The notes: a model not told the origin generated them from the letters alone. A stretch of 64,000 nt of DNA from an uncultured Prevotellaceae bacterium (GCA_947168045.1 CAMVKN010000009.1:19652-83651); one strand, 5' to 3'. Positions 10,110-19,386 are shown, counted from the first letter of the stretch. Numbers and translations: made by a program.

Positions 10110-11447
10110 TTACTCCGTTATAGAAGTTTGTCTTGCCAACGAACTGCTGGCACTGGTACCCGTCTCAATGACTACAGACTTGTTGAGGATTTCTCCTTCC
10201 CAGTCGGTAGCTGTTACATTGAGTTTGAAAGTGGTAAGTCCGAACACCAAGTTCAGGTAGTATTTCACTCCTGCAACGAGTTCCAGGTTCTCGACTTTGG
10301 CAGTGCCGGAGACTTTCTCGCGGTGGTAACCGGTTTCGGTCTTGTAGGTAATAAAATATTCCACTGCAATGTCGTAGTCCTGTGCCGCCTGCGGAATGTG
10401 CATGAAGAGATTATTGGACTTTATTACGTTCTGCGTGTTGGCAGACTCTGTGACGCCGGGGACTTCGGTATCGTAAGCATCAGAGGTCATTACTTCATAA
10501 CCTGTTGCATCGTTAACATTGTCAGGATGCGGGTCAAGCAGTTTAGGGTCAATGACTGCAGAACTGTTTAGCTCGAAGACGGCAATAGTGCCGCTTGTGC
10601 TTTGCCAGTTAGGTTCATGCGCCGTAGTGTTGTGAAGGTTCAGCACACCGCTCTTATGGAGGGGGGCTGCTGCTGGTGTTATAGTGATACTCTTCAGCGT
10701 CACCTTACAGCCGTTAGGGTCGCCGATGGTACCGAGATGCGACCTGTCTTCGAAATCGGTCAAGCGGTTTTCCTGATCTACAAGGACCTGAGCGTGCACA
10801 CCCAGAGCACAGAGGGCGTGATAGAAGGTGAAGAGCACGGCGGAGTTGGTCTGTCCCTGCTGGAGGTCTATCCATGGCAGTCCCGACTTCTCCTTGGTAT
10901 CTGTGCGCACACCCCAAAGCAAATCGACACTCTCTGCAGGGTCTGTTGCCACGGTATAGCTGATGGTGGGGTCGCCGCTACCAGTAGAGATAGCATTGAT
11001 GCCAGGACCAGTGTCACCGACACTCATATACGGTGCGTATGCGAAGAAGGTGTATTTCTTGTCCTTGTTCCATGGTTTCAGTCCACTGCTTTCTTCTGGA
11101 TATTTCCAACTGCCCGGAATGTCGAGACTCGTTGTGGGAGCAGTGCCGTCGGTGACAAAGGTGACAGGAGTGTTTGCGGCAAACAGATTATACTCTTTTG
11201 TACTGCTGTTATATTCAGCGCTGCCCTCATAGCCATACACACCGAAGCCCGTAGTCTTGAGCTTTGTAAAGTCCATGACGCCGGGCTGTTGGTCGGCGCG
11301 CGTCACAGCCGACTGCACCTCTTTCACACCCAGCGTGATAACGTTAGCGTCTTGCACTGAGACTGCGGGATGCGTATCGTCGTCGTTAGTACATCCTGCC
11401 AATAGCAGGGCTATGCTTATGTATAATATGCTTCTTATCTTTATCAT
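10110..11447 (-). CDS. Fimbrillin-family (Mfa-like) lipoprotein
   Basis: A 445-residue lipoprotein with lipobox LAGC (Cys19). A Thr-Arg-Ala at 49-51 is a candidate arginine-protease processing site for release of the donor strand. The fimbrillin signatures FFAYAPY, VDLLWGVR and FYHALCAL occur in the usual order through the first half. The C-terminus carries the conserved late motif V-K-Y-Y-L-N-L-V-F-G, followed by a variable tail. It is the third gene of the five-gene minus-strand operon, with 30 nt to the upstream fimbrillin and 14 nt to the giant gene. The 30 nt gap contains tandem CACTCTT-like repeats. It is the shortest fimbrillin here, which could fit a basic shaft or anchor subunit, but that is a guess. 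Confidence 0.85.
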   Translation of the reverse strand: MIKIRSILYISIALLLAGCTNDDDTHPAVSVQDANVITLGVKEVQSAVTRADQQPGVMDFTKLKTTGFGVYGYEGSAEYNSSTKEYNLFAANTPVTFVTDGTAPTTSLDIPGSWKYPEESSGLKPWNKDKKYTFFAYAPYMSVGDTGPGINAISTGSGDPTISYTVATDPAESVDLLWGVRTDTKEKSGLPWIDLQQGQTNSAVLFTFYHALCALGVHAQVLVDQENRLTDFEDRSHLGTIGDPNGCKVTLKSITITPAAAPLHKSGVLNLHNTTAHEPNWQSTSGTIAVFELNSSAVIDPKLLDPHPDNVNDATGYEVMTSDAYDTEVPGVTESANTQNVIKSNNLFMHIPQAAQDYDIAVEYFITYKTETGYHREKVSGTAKVENLELVAGVKYYLNLVFGLTTFKLNVTATDWEGEILNKSVVIETGTSASSSLARQTSITE

Positions 11448-11477
11448 AGCGTTAATAAACTCTTCACTCTTAACTCT

Positions 11478-12881
11478 TCACTCTATGACCACCTCGAAGT
11501 TCCTGCCTATAGTGATGTTTACTATCTTTTCTTTGCCCTCCTCCAATGTTATGGGGAAGCTGAAGTTCTCACCCGTACTGTTGTTTACTTCTATCGTAAC
11601 GGTTATCTTGCCATCGGCATTAGGTATCAGCAACAGTGAATTGCTCGGCATGTTAGGTATAACTGTCTCGCCATCAGCCAAAGGCTCTATAAGAGTCTTT
11701 GCTGTGTGACCGGAGGAAGGAGGCCCAACAAGTTCTGCCGCAGAATGTACTACCTGTACGAAAGGTGGCGGTAGCGGGACTGACGCTTCGCTGCTTCCTG
11801 TTCCGTCAGGCCATGGATCATGTTCAGTCCACTCTCCTGTTGACAAATCAAGTTTAGCAGAACTGTTTAGCGTACCTTTAATGGTAAACCCTTCCAAATT
11901 TATGACTTCACCGGTATTGTTTGTTATCGTACCGAAGGTTAGCTTCGCAAGTGCATGCTTAAAATTCAGTACCGCGGGATTTACATTTCTGAGGTCATGC
12001 TTTGCGCCGGCATAGAGCAAATCAACATTGGTGCCGGACAAACGATCGCTATAATCCGACGCTCCCGCATCTGTCAGATTAGGATATTTTTCCGCCGTAA
12101 AGGTCAGTTTTCCGCTTGTCACAGTATATGTTGGGCTTGGGCTTGGCTTGAATGGTGCATACGCATAGATGTCAAGTGTTCCTGCCTTGGTTCTTGGCCA
12201 GTATTGGTCATAGTTATTTGCACCAATGTTCCATCTACCATTCGTTTTATTCCACTTTACCTGAGTATTCGCGTAATTCAACTTTTCGCAGTAAAGTCCA
12301 AACCCTTCGTCAGTAGCTTGCTGTACCTCGACGGAATAGATATACATTGGTCCTGTGGTGGTAGTAAAGACAACATCGCCGTTGGCACCCACGGTGCCAC
12401 GACCTGTCTGCTTTGCTCCTGTAGGAGGCGTAAATCCAGACGGTCTGGTCAGGTTGGCAAAACTCAATACACGTGGAGTATCCGTTGTCTTGAATACTAT
12501 TGTCACACCCTGTCCGGCTTTCAAGTTCCTAATAGTCAATGTTCCATGCAAGCGTACGGCTTTTTCCACATCTTCCACCGTCAGGTTTTCTTCAGCACCA
12601 CCTAACGGAGTGAATGTCAGTCCTGTCATATTCAACAAGGCTTCCTTAGTTAGTGTTTCGGTTGTGAAGTCCCATAAAGCTCCCGGGTAGGTACCCTTCA
12701 GTCCCTCCAACGTCTCGCCTGCGCGAGTACTGACTGTGATGCTTTCGCCCTGCCAGTCGGTTTCTGCAACGTCGAGTGTAAGTGCCAAGTCATCGGGCTT
12801 TGCACCTCCGCTGACAACGTCTTCACTGCTGCAGGCGGTAAGCGTTAACAATAGTCCAAGTATGAAATATTTATTATGCAT
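11478..12881 (-). CDS. Fimbrillin-family lipoprotein with an N-terminal insertion
   Basis: A 467-residue lipoprotein with lipobox LTAC (Cys17) and a Thr-Arg-Ala at 52-54. The fimbrillin signatures are weaker than in its neighbours: IYAYAPF instead of FFAYAPY, VDLLYAGA instead of VDLLWA, then a good FKHALAKL. Between the processing site and the usual EGFGLY strand lie about 130 extra residues (55-190) containing TLTIRNLKAGQGVTIVFKTT and ending MYIYSVEV. This resembles a small beta-sandwich like those of carbohydrate-binding modules and may be a separate surface-exposed domain. It is the second gene of the operon, 20 nt after the first fimbrillin. An extra domain suits a tip or adhesive subunit better than a polymerising shaft subunit (inference). 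Confidence 0.8.
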   Translation of the reverse strand: MHNKYFILGLLLTLTACSSEDVVSGGAKPDDLALTLDVAETDWQGESITVSTRAGETLEGLKGTYPGALWDFTTETLTKEALLNMTGLTFTPLGGAEENLTVEDVEKAVRLHGTLTIRNLKAGQGVTIVFKTTDTPRVLSFANLTRPSGFTPPTGAKQTGRGTVGANGDVVFTTTTGPMYIYSVEVQQATDEGFGLYCEKLNYANTQVKWNKTNGRWNIGANNYDQYWPRTKAGTLDIYAYAPFKPSPSPTYTVTSGKLTFTAEKYPNLTDAGASDYSDRLSGTNVDLLYAGAKHDLRNVNPAVLNFKHALAKLTFGTITNNTGEVINLEGFTIKGTLNSSAKLDLSTGEWTEHDPWPDGTGSSEASVPLPPPFVQVVHSAAELVGPPSSGHTAKTLIEPLADGETVIPNMPSNSLLLIPNADGKITVTIEVNNSTGENFSFPITLEEGKEKIVNITIGRNFEVVIE

Positions 12882-12901
12882 TAAGCTCTACTTTTTATGA
12901 A

Positions 12902-14449
12902 TTATTCGACGTTCACGACGTTCACTTCTTTGGTGTTCACGTCCCATTCCTTCACCACTGAGCTCAGCAGGATGTATTCACCAGCGTCGTCGAGCACAGA
13001 GATATCAAACTTCGCACTCGTCAGTCCTAAGTTCAGCACGAGTTTATACTGTTTGTTGGGATCGAACCTAAACGATGCGTCGCCCAGCGTCGCCGTGATG
13101 TCGTTGGTCACATCGGAGAAGTAGGGCACGGCGTTCAGCGTCAGGTTGGGGTCGAAGGTCACCACATGGTAAACGACACGCACGCTGAGAGTCCCGGTGT
13201 CCGTCGACGGCAAAAAGAGTATCAGGGGGTATCCGGCGGAGAGCTGGCGCTCGCTGTCGGTGACGCCCTGCTCCATGGCGTCGAAGGCGGCACGCGCCGT
13301 CTCCACCAGCGTCAGGCCAGTATCATCGTCCAGACCATCGCTGTCGGAGTCGGTAATGCTGGCTACGGCAGGAATGTTCGGCGCCGCATAGCGCATGGAG
13401 TAGTTGATGTCGTCCATGTCATTTGAGCTGTTAATGACATCATGACCAATGGCGGCATTACCACCGAACATGAAGTGCGATTTCTGAAACGAATCATCCA
13501 CGCCCGTATAGTCCCATGTCGGCACATCGGCATCAGGGGCCAGCAAGAGCTTGCCTTCAGTATAGTATTTGGGCGATGTGATGTCCACCGACTTGATGAA
13601 GATGCGGCTGTTGCCATCCACCGCCGTCGAGTAGGCAGGCGACGTATGGTCGGCCGTGCGGTCTATCATCGCCTTGGCATTGATGGCCAGCTTCGTCAGC
13701 GCATGCTTGAACACCAGTTGCACGTTGTCGGCCACGCGGCCGTCATCGTTGGCATCGTTGCTGTCGTACTTATACCTGTTCTGCGCCGTAGCCCACAGCA
13801 GGTCGACACTCTCGTCAACGCCGAAGGGCTTCTCCAGGCTCGTGCGGTAGTAGACGTACGAATGGGCCATATCGACACCGTTGCCACTCACCGCCACGAT
13901 GCCGTCGTGATCGGGGGCGGTGCCGTCGTCAGGACCGTCGTAGTCCTTCACGTCGAAGCCCGTGGTAGGGGTATCCACCTGTTGGTAGGGTGCGTATGCG
14001 AAGAACGTGAGATAGCTATGCGCCACGCTGCCTTGTGCATCCTGATTGTCGGCGGGCTGGTTGTCGTTTGGCCAGTATTTCACAGGACTGTAAGTCCAGT
14101 GGTCAGTGTCATAGTCCACCTTCTGGTGCCACATGAAATTGAAGGGGACATTCTTGTCCGCACGGGTCCAGGGTGTATTTTCAGTATACTGCGCAAACAC
14201 GGCAAAGCTGGCAGCCTGCAGCGCAGCATTGTCAACCGCCCCCACCGGCGTGCCAACGGGATAGGTGGTGCGCGTTCCGTTGGCCGTGCGTTGCAGATAA
14301 GAGTCGAAGACGATAGCTTCGGGTGCATTGCCGGCGCCCGGCTCCGTGGGGCCGCTTTCCGTCACTTCGCTGCCACTGCATGCATACGCCAGCACAGCCA
14401 TCATCAGCAGGAAAGCATATACCAAATATGTAGAATATCTTTGTTTCAT
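12902..14449 (-). CDS. Fimbrillin-family (Mfa-like) lipoprotein, first gene of the minus-strand pilus operon
   Basis: A 515-residue lipoprotein with lipobox AYAC (Cys24). A Gly-Thr-Arg-Thr at 58-61 replaces the Thr-Arg-Ala of its paralogues. Signatures FFAYAPY, VDLLWATA and FKHALTKL are all clear, followed by the late motif KQYKLVLNLGLTSAKF, nearly the same as in the fimbrillin at 17555. It is the promoter-proximal gene of the operon, with a TACTTTTGC promoter element 26 nt upstream of the ATG. The close match to the 17555 gene at the C-terminus suggests the two divergent operons arose by duplication. By position it is the best candidate for the most abundant subunit of this operon (inference). 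Confidence 0.87.
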   Translation of the reverse strand: MKQRYSTYLVYAFLLMMAVLAYACSGSEVTESGPTEPGAGNAPEAIVFDSYLQRTANGTRTTYPVGTPVGAVDNAALQAASFAVFAQYTENTPWTRADKNVPFNFMWHQKVDYDTDHWTYSPVKYWPNDNQPADNQDAQGSVAHSYLTFFAYAPYQQVDTPTTGFDVKDYDGPDDGTAPDHDGIVAVSGNGVDMAHSYVYYRTSLEKPFGVDESVDLLWATAQNRYKYDSNDANDDGRVADNVQLVFKHALTKLAINAKAMIDRTADHTSPAYSTAVDGNSRIFIKSVDITSPKYYTEGKLLLAPDADVPTWDYTGVDDSFQKSHFMFGGNAAIGHDVINSSNDMDDINYSMRYAAPNIPAVASITDSDSDGLDDDTGLTLVETARAAFDAMEQGVTDSERQLSAGYPLILFLPSTDTGTLSVRVVYHVVTFDPNLTLNAVPYFSDVTNDITATLGDASFRFDPNKQYKLVLNLGLTSAKFDISVLDDAGEYILLSSVVKEWDVNTKEVNVVNVE

Positions 14450-14474
14450 GGATGTGTATTTCCGATGTTACCAT

Positions 14475-14483
14475 GCAAAAGTA
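14475..14483 (-). promoter_or_regulatory. Bacteroidota -7 element for the five-gene pilus operon
   Basis: On the minus strand this reads TACTTTTGC, matching the Bacteroidota -7 consensus TAnnTTTG. It sits 26 nt before the ATG at 14449. No convincing TTTG -33 element was found at the usual spacing. Confidence 0.6.
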
Positions 14484-14530
14484 CACATTTTCCTTACAAT
14501 ATCATTCACCATACAGTAGGTTTTTAGAAA

Positions 14531-14608
14531 ATTTAACACGAGCGTGCGTGTTCTTAAATAATAGATAAAAGAAAAGGCGGCGTTAATGGGATGTTAAATG
14601 TGTTAAAT
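14531..14608. promoter_or_regulatory. TGTTAAAT repeats between the divergent pilus promoters
   Basis: ATTTAACAC at 14531-14539 is the exact inverted copy of GTGTTAAAT at 14600-14608, and another TGTTAAAT lies directly before it (14592-14599). The three sites lie between the divergent promoters at 14475 and 14656, where a regulator could control both operons. This is a pattern seen in the sequence; binding is inferred. Confidence 0.35.
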
Positions 14609-14655
14609 AAAGTTATCAACAACGAAGTTAATATGCACCTTTAGAAAAAAAAATG

Positions 14656-14664
14656 TACCTTTGC
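14656..14664 (+). promoter_or_regulatory. Bacteroidota -7 element for the DUF3575-DUF5119-fimbrillin operon
   Basis: TACCTTTGC, a perfect match to the Bacteroidota -7 consensus, 23 nt before the ATG at 14688. Because TTG codons inside the motif read in frame with the gene, an upstream start is possible on paper, but the ATG after the promoter is the sensible start. Confidence 0.7.
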
Positions 14665-14687
14665 CCAAAAATTGGAGTATAATCCAG

Positions 14688-16376
14688 ATGAGACTCTTAA
14701 GATGGACAGGACTAATTATACTGCTTACATTACTCACGGAGCATGCCTACGGGCAAACATTCGGAGTTATTAGCAAGGCTGAGGCCGCACGCAACGGCGA
14801 CTCGGCAAGGGTATTCCTGTTGCTTAATCCAGAGATGCTCACCGTAGGCGAAAAAGAGGTGCTCACCGTGACACCGCGCCTGGTGGCAGAGGCCGACTCC
14901 GTAACGCTGCCTGCCATACATGTGCTGGGCCGACAGACGTACTACCGCTACCTGCGCCACGATAATCTGGGACTCATCTTGCCCGACGACGAAGTGCTGT
15001 GGGAGAAGCGCCGCTACCGACCCTATGCCTACCTGCACGGAGCGACGTGGCAGAAATGGATGGACAGGGCCGTGCTGAAGGTGCAAATCGAACTTTCCAG
15101 CTGCGAGGAAACCATCGGCATCGACACTACGCTCCAGCAGCCACGCAGCGTCAGCCGTCCGGCACCGCCCACGGCGGCCATCGTGCGCAAGACCAGCATC
15201 ACCGACCGCATGACCATCGTCTTCGAACTCAACAAGACTGAGGTGCACCCGGAACTGTATGACAACCAGCGAGAGCTGGACAAGATAAGAAAAAGCATCG
15301 AGACCGTGGAGAGCGACGAGAACGCGGAGCTACAACGCCTGACCATCAAGGGCTACGCTTCGCCGGAAGGTCCCTACAAAAACAATGTCAGACTCGCGCG
15401 CGAGCGAACCGACAGTCTGGGAGCCTTCATTGCCCGCCGCTACAACATCGACCCTGCCAAGGTGTTCACCGACTATGAGCCGGAAGACTGGCAGGGACTC
15501 ACAGACTACATCAGCAAGGCCACCTTGGAGCAGCTGCCCCACCGCGACCAGTTGCTGGAGATAGCACGCCGCGACCTGCCGCCCGACCAGAAGGAGCAGC
15601 TCATGCGCCGCACCTATCCGAAGGACTTCGACCACCTGCTGACCCACTGTCTGCCCTACCTGCGCCACACGGACTATCGCATCGACTACCTCAAGCGCGA
15701 GAACGTCATGCCGCCCACACAGCAGATAGCCGTCAAAGAGATGCCGCCCGCACCGCCGCAGCACTACGAGGGACACTACGACCCTCTGCGGCCCTACAAG
15801 GCCCTGCTGGCCCTGAAGACCAACGTGCTCTTCGACGCCGTACTGGCCTTCAACGCCGAAATAGAGGTACCCATAGGCCGCAAGAACCGATGGAGCGTGA
15901 TGGGCGAATACTGGACACCGTGGTACGTTTGGCACAACAACAGCCGCGCCTATGAACTGCAAGTATTCGGTGTAGAAGCTCGCTACTGGCTCGGCCGCTG
16001 CCGCGAACGCCGACCACTGCTCACAGGATGGTTCCTCGGAGCCTACTATGCCTACGGACGCTACGACTTCGAGTGGGACACCGGCGGGCGCATCGACGAA
16101 CACGGACAGGCTTACAACGGCGAGGGCAACCAGGGCGAACTGCACAGCGTCGGAATCTCCATGGGCTACTGCTGGCCCATAGCACGCCACTGGAATCTGG
16201 AGTTGTCGGCCAGCCTCGGAGCCTTCAGCGGACCGCGCCGCCACTACCATGGCGAGTTTGGCGACACGCACCTGATTTGGAAATACAACGCATCCCTCTT
16301 CTACGCCGGACCGACGAAGCTGAAGTGCTCACTCGTCTGGCTACTCGGCAAAAAAAGGAAAGGAGGTGCACTATGA
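14688..16376 (+). CDS. OmpA-like / DUF3575 outer-membrane protein of a fimbrial operon (DUF3868-type N-terminus)
   Basis: About 562 residues. A signal peptide (ending HAYGQ) is followed by an N-terminal beta domain of the DUF3868 kind, then an OmpA-like domain (about residues 180-340) starting FELNKTEVHPEL and containing GYASPEGPYKNN and a run of LARERTDSLG. The C-terminal third (about 375-560) is a DUF3575 barrel-like domain with LALKTNVLFDAVLAFN, GEYWTPWYVW and GYCWPIARHWNLELS. Proteins of this build commonly head Bacteroidales fimbrial operons together with DUF5119 and fimbrillin genes, and probably anchor the pilus apparatus to the outer membrane and peptidoglycan (inference from context). 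The stop overlaps the next start by 4 nt (ATGA), which suggests coupling. The start at 14688 was chosen for its signal peptide and its distance from the promoter. Confidence 0.82.
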   Translation: MRLLRWTGLIILLTLLTEHAYGQTFGVISKAEAARNGDSARVFLLLNPEMLTVGEKEVLTVTPRLVAEADSVTLPAIHVLGRQTYYRYLRHDNLGLILPDDEVLWEKRRYRPYAYLHGATWQKWMDRAVLKVQIELSSCEETIGIDTTLQQPRSVSRPAPPTAAIVRKTSITDRMTIVFELNKTEVHPELYDNQRELDKIRKSIETVESDENAELQRLTIKGYASPEGPYKNNVRLARERTDSLGAFIARRYNIDPAKVFTDYEPEDWQGLTDYISKATLEQLPHRDQLLEIARRDLPPDQKEQLMRRTYPKDFDHLLTHCLPYLRHTDYRIDYLKRENVMPPTQQIAVKEMPPAPPQHYEGHYDPLRPYKALLALKTNVLFDAVLAFNAEIEVPIGRKNRWSVMGEYWTPWYVWHNNSRAYELQVFGVEARYWLGRCRERRPLLTGWFLGAYYAYGRYDFEWDTGGRIDEHGQAYNGEGNQGELHSVGISMGYCWPIARHWNLELSASLGAFSGPRRHYHGEFGDTHLIWKYNASLFYAGPTKLKCSLVWLLGKKRKGGAL

Positions 16377-17479
16377 TAAAGCGCTCTTTGAAACTCCTGC
16401 TTCTGCTCATGCTGCCGCTCTTCATGGCCTGCGAACGACGCCCACTTGAGGTCATCGTCGACGAGCAGGTCAAGGTGAGAATCGTCGTCAAGTGGCAGGT
16501 CAACTTCGTCAGCCTCTACGGCTATAAGCCCAACGGCATGACGGTCATGATCTACCCATCCGACGGCAGCGCACCCATCGTACGCGCCACCAATGCCGAC
16601 AACATCACCGTCAAGCTCGCCCCCGATGAGTACCGCATGGTCATCTTCAACGAACTGATGGAGGAATACGCGCCCTACGTGCGCTTCTACGAAGCCGACA
16701 GCTACGACCGCATCACCTGCCGCGCCTCGCGCTTTAGCACCCGCAACTGGGATGCCGACGTTGACTATACCTACACCCCCGAGGACCCGCGCATCGCCGT
16801 CGCCCTCGACACCTTCCTCATCACACGAGACATGGTGCTGCAAGACACCACCATCTTCATTCCCTACGAGGAATACCGCGACAACGGCATGGAGAACTAC
16901 CGCGAGAGCGAACGCGTCTACGAACTGATCGAGGTGCCCTGGCCGATGACCGTCGACTTCAACGTCAGAATTAAAATCAAGCACCGACAGAGCCTGCGCA
17001 ACATCGAGGGCAACATCACCGGACTGGCCGACGGCTTCTCCATGAGCCGCATCATTCGCACCACCGAGACGGCCACACACCGCTTCGACCCGGAGAAATG
17101 GGAACGCTACAAATGCGGCGACGATCAGGACTCCACCGGCGTCATCACCACACGCATCGCCAGTTTCGGACTGCCCTATGGCAAAGAGCTCGTGGCAGAG
17201 CGCGACTCGGCAGACAACCTGCTCACGCTCAACCTGACGCTCACCGACGGCACCGTCGTACACCGCACCTACAAAGTGGGCAAGAACATTCGCTACATCA
17301 CGCCCGAAGGCGATGAGGCACGCATACGCTACCGGCAGGACCTGCAGAACCTCATGCTCGAACTCGACCTGCCCGACCTCATTGTCCTGCCACCCATCAG
17401 CGGCAACACGGGTGCCGGCTTCGACGCCAAAGTCGACGAGTGGGAAGATGGCGGCACCATCGACCTGGGAGGATTCTAG
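16373..17479 (+). CDS. DUF5119 lipoprotein of the fimbrial operon
   Basis: A 368-residue lipoprotein with signal peptide and lipobox FMAC (Cys20). The opening RPLEVIVDEQVKVRIVVKW and the following GMTVMIYPSDG strand are typical of DUF5119 proteins, which sit between DUF3575-type barrels and fimbrillins in Bacteroidales. It begins in a 4-nt ATGA overlap with the gene upstream. Motif similarity to FimB/Mfa2-type anchor proteins (a lipidated N-terminus followed by two beta domains) makes a role as outer-membrane anchor of the pilus likely, but no direct evidence is in the sequence. There is no Thr-Arg-Ala processing site near the N-terminus, as expected for an anchor that keeps its lipid. Confidence 0.8.
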   Translation: MIKRSLKLLLLLMLPLFMACERRPLEVIVDEQVKVRIVVKWQVNFVSLYGYKPNGMTVMIYPSDGSAPIVRATNADNITVKLAPDEYRMVIFNELMEEYAPYVRFYEADSYDRITCRASRFSTRNWDADVDYTYTPEDPRIAVALDTFLITRDMVLQDTTIFIPYEEYRDNGMENYRESERVYELIEVPWPMTVDFNVRIKIKHRQSLRNIEGNITGLADGFSMSRIIRTTETATHRFDPEKWERYKCGDDQDSTGVITTRIASFGLPYGKELVAERDSADNLLTLNLTLTDGTVVHRTYKVGKNIRYITPEGDEARIRYRQDLQNLMLELDLPDLIVLPPISGNTGAGFDAKVDEWEDGGTIDLGGF

Positions 17480-17554
17480 CAACAATACAAAAGAAAAAAA
17501 AGAAACGAGAGAAAAGATCATTTAAATACTAATCAAAACAAATTTTTTAAATTT

Positions 17555-19168
17555 ATGAAAAAGCAATTTAAACTCATGGCACTCGCATCCGCAGCGATGC
17601 TGTTTGCCGCCTGCTCACAGGAAGACCTGCTGAGCCCACAGGAGCAACTCGCACAGTCTCCTGAAAACAATGTCATCCAGTTTGGAACGTACCTCGGGAA
17701 GACGGGGACGACACGTGCATATTCTGCAGGCCCCATTGCCAATGAAACTAATGCTACAAAAGGGGTCACTGACCTGAAAGTCGCAACTTTTGCTGTTTTC
17801 TCCTACTTTACTGAAGCCGATGATTATGTAATTTCTACCCCTTCTACAACAGATCTTGCCCCGAACTTCATGTACAACCAACAGATTACATGGGGTTCTT
17901 CTCTCACTACTCCCGCTTGGACATACTCTCCCGCGAAGTACTGGCCGAATGGTATTGACAAAGACAACACTAGCACGCCTTCAAACACTGCCACACAAGG
18001 TGCAGAGGGTAAACTGAGTTTCTTTGCATACGCTCCGTACATTGCAACTCCTTCTACAAACTATGATGGCGACCTTCCCTCAGCCATTACAAATGTTGAC
18101 AATGTCAAGAAGAATGCTAACACCTACGGTATTAGCGCAATGACAACTAATGCCTATACAGGAAACGTATGGGTAAAGTACTTGATGCCTAATGCCAACA
18201 TTTCTCAGGCTGTTGACCTGTTGTGGGGTACTAATGGTCTTACTACTTACAATGAGACAGACGCAGACGACCCGACACTTGCCAGCATCGGCGAAGGCTA
18301 CAACATCAACTTGACCAAGCAGAAAGTAACCGACCGCGTGAAGTTCCTCTTCAAGCACGCCCTGACCAAGATTGGCGGCAATATTGAAGAAACAGAAGAC
18401 CTGGACGAGCCTGCTACAGCATGTAATTTCGAAATCAAGGTTGACGTTGACGGAAACAACGGAGACAACTCTACCACCTACTTCACCAGTGGGTTCGACA
18501 AAACCTCTACTCTTGTAACTGTTAAGGAGGTAAAGATTATGGACGGTGCTTCAGCAGCCACAGCTGGTCTCGCAGCTTCGGGAACAACCAGCGACCTTGT
18601 GAAGTCTGGATGGTTCAATATTGAGACGGGTACTTGGGATGCCACAGCTGTTACTACTGGTGCAACATACTCCATTACCGCCAACAACACTAATGCCAAT
18701 GCTTCAGACGACACCTATACTCTGAACCCCAAAATTAAGGAGGGAACAGTAAGTAACGCAGCAGGCGAAGCATGGAATACTACAAATTCAGGCGGTGCTG
18801 AGGGTGTAGAAGTAACACCCAAGCCCCTCTTCGCAAAGGAGACCGTTCCCGGACTTCTGCTCATTCCTGGTGGTAATCAAACCATCTATATTTCTATTAA
18901 CTATGTTGTAAGAACTGCCGACCCAAAACTGGCTACCGGTTTCACAGAAGTTGAACAGACTATCACCAACAAGGTTTCTCTGACTGGCCTCCAGCCCAAC
19001 AAGTTCTATAAGATTATCATGCACCTCGGCCTGACCAGTGTGAAGTTCGAGGCTAAAGTTGCAGACTGGGCAACTGCCGCTGGTGGTACTTATAACACTG
19101 ATGGTAGTTATACAACAGGTGGCACTGCTAATGAGGAATCAATCTGGCTGCCCTCTAACGTACAGTAA
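17555..19168 (+). CDS. Fimbrillin-family (Mfa1-like) lipoprotein, probable major subunit
   Basis: A 537-residue lipoprotein with lipobox FAAC (Cys20) and a Thr-Thr-Arg-Ala (52-55) that fits proteolytic release of the donor strand. All fimbrillin signatures are strong: FFAYAPY, VDLLWGTN, FKHALTKIGG and the late FYKIIMHLGLTSVKF. It follows the DUF5119 gene after 75 AT-rich nt and ends shortly before a strong hairpin, so it closes the operon. The coding sequence looks more AT-rich and uses different codons from the GC-rich genes directly upstream, a common sign of a highly expressed or recombining surface gene. Position behind the anchor genes and the simple architecture make it the best candidate for the shaft subunit (inference). 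Confidence 0.87.
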   Translation: MKKQFKLMALASAAMLFAACSQEDLLSPQEQLAQSPENNVIQFGTYLGKTGTTRAYSAGPIANETNATKGVTDLKVATFAVFSYFTEADDYVISTPSTTDLAPNFMYNQQITWGSSLTTPAWTYSPAKYWPNGIDKDNTSTPSNTATQGAEGKLSFFAYAPYIATPSTNYDGDLPSAITNVDNVKKNANTYGISAMTTNAYTGNVWVKYLMPNANISQAVDLLWGTNGLTTYNETDADDPTLASIGEGYNINLTKQKVTDRVKFLFKHALTKIGGNIEETEDLDEPATACNFEIKVDVDGNNGDNSTTYFTSGFDKTSTLVTVKEVKIMDGASAATAGLAASGTTSDLVKSGWFNIETGTWDATAVTTGATYSITANNTNANASDDTYTLNPKIKEGTVSNAAGEAWNTTNSGGAEGVEVTPKPLFAKETVPGLLLIPGGNQTIYISINYVVRTADPKLATGFTEVEQTITNKVSLTGLQPNKFYKIIMHLGLTSVKFEAKVADWATAAGGTYNTDGSYTTGGTANEESIWLPSNVQ

Positions 19169-19258
19169 ATTCTCAATTCACATACCCTATTGATCAGGGG
19201 CTCTGATCTACAATCATGCAATCATGGGGACAAGTTTTTGATTGAATTATAATACCCC

Positions 19259-19299
19259 AATCTCCAGCCACTGCCTTTTAGCGGGTTAGGCTGGAGATT
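19259..19299 (+). terminator. Hairpin after the plus-strand pilus operon
   Basis: A perfect 11-bp stem, AATCTCCAGCC (19259-19269) with GGCTGGAGATT (19289-19299), loop of 19 nt, followed by ATTTTC. It lies 90 nt after the fimbrillin stop and probably ends that transcript. The trailing T run is short. Confidence 0.65.
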
Positions 19300-19386
19300 A
19301 TTTTCATCCCAGATTTGGCGGTTTCTGAGGAGACAGGGGGACAGGGTAAGCATTCGATAAACTACAGGTAGTGATACCTATATACC

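Noticed and set aside
16301..17521. 406-codon open frame on the minus strand
   Set aside because: Antisense to the DUF5119 gene; a by-product of high GC in third codon positions, with no domain or signal.
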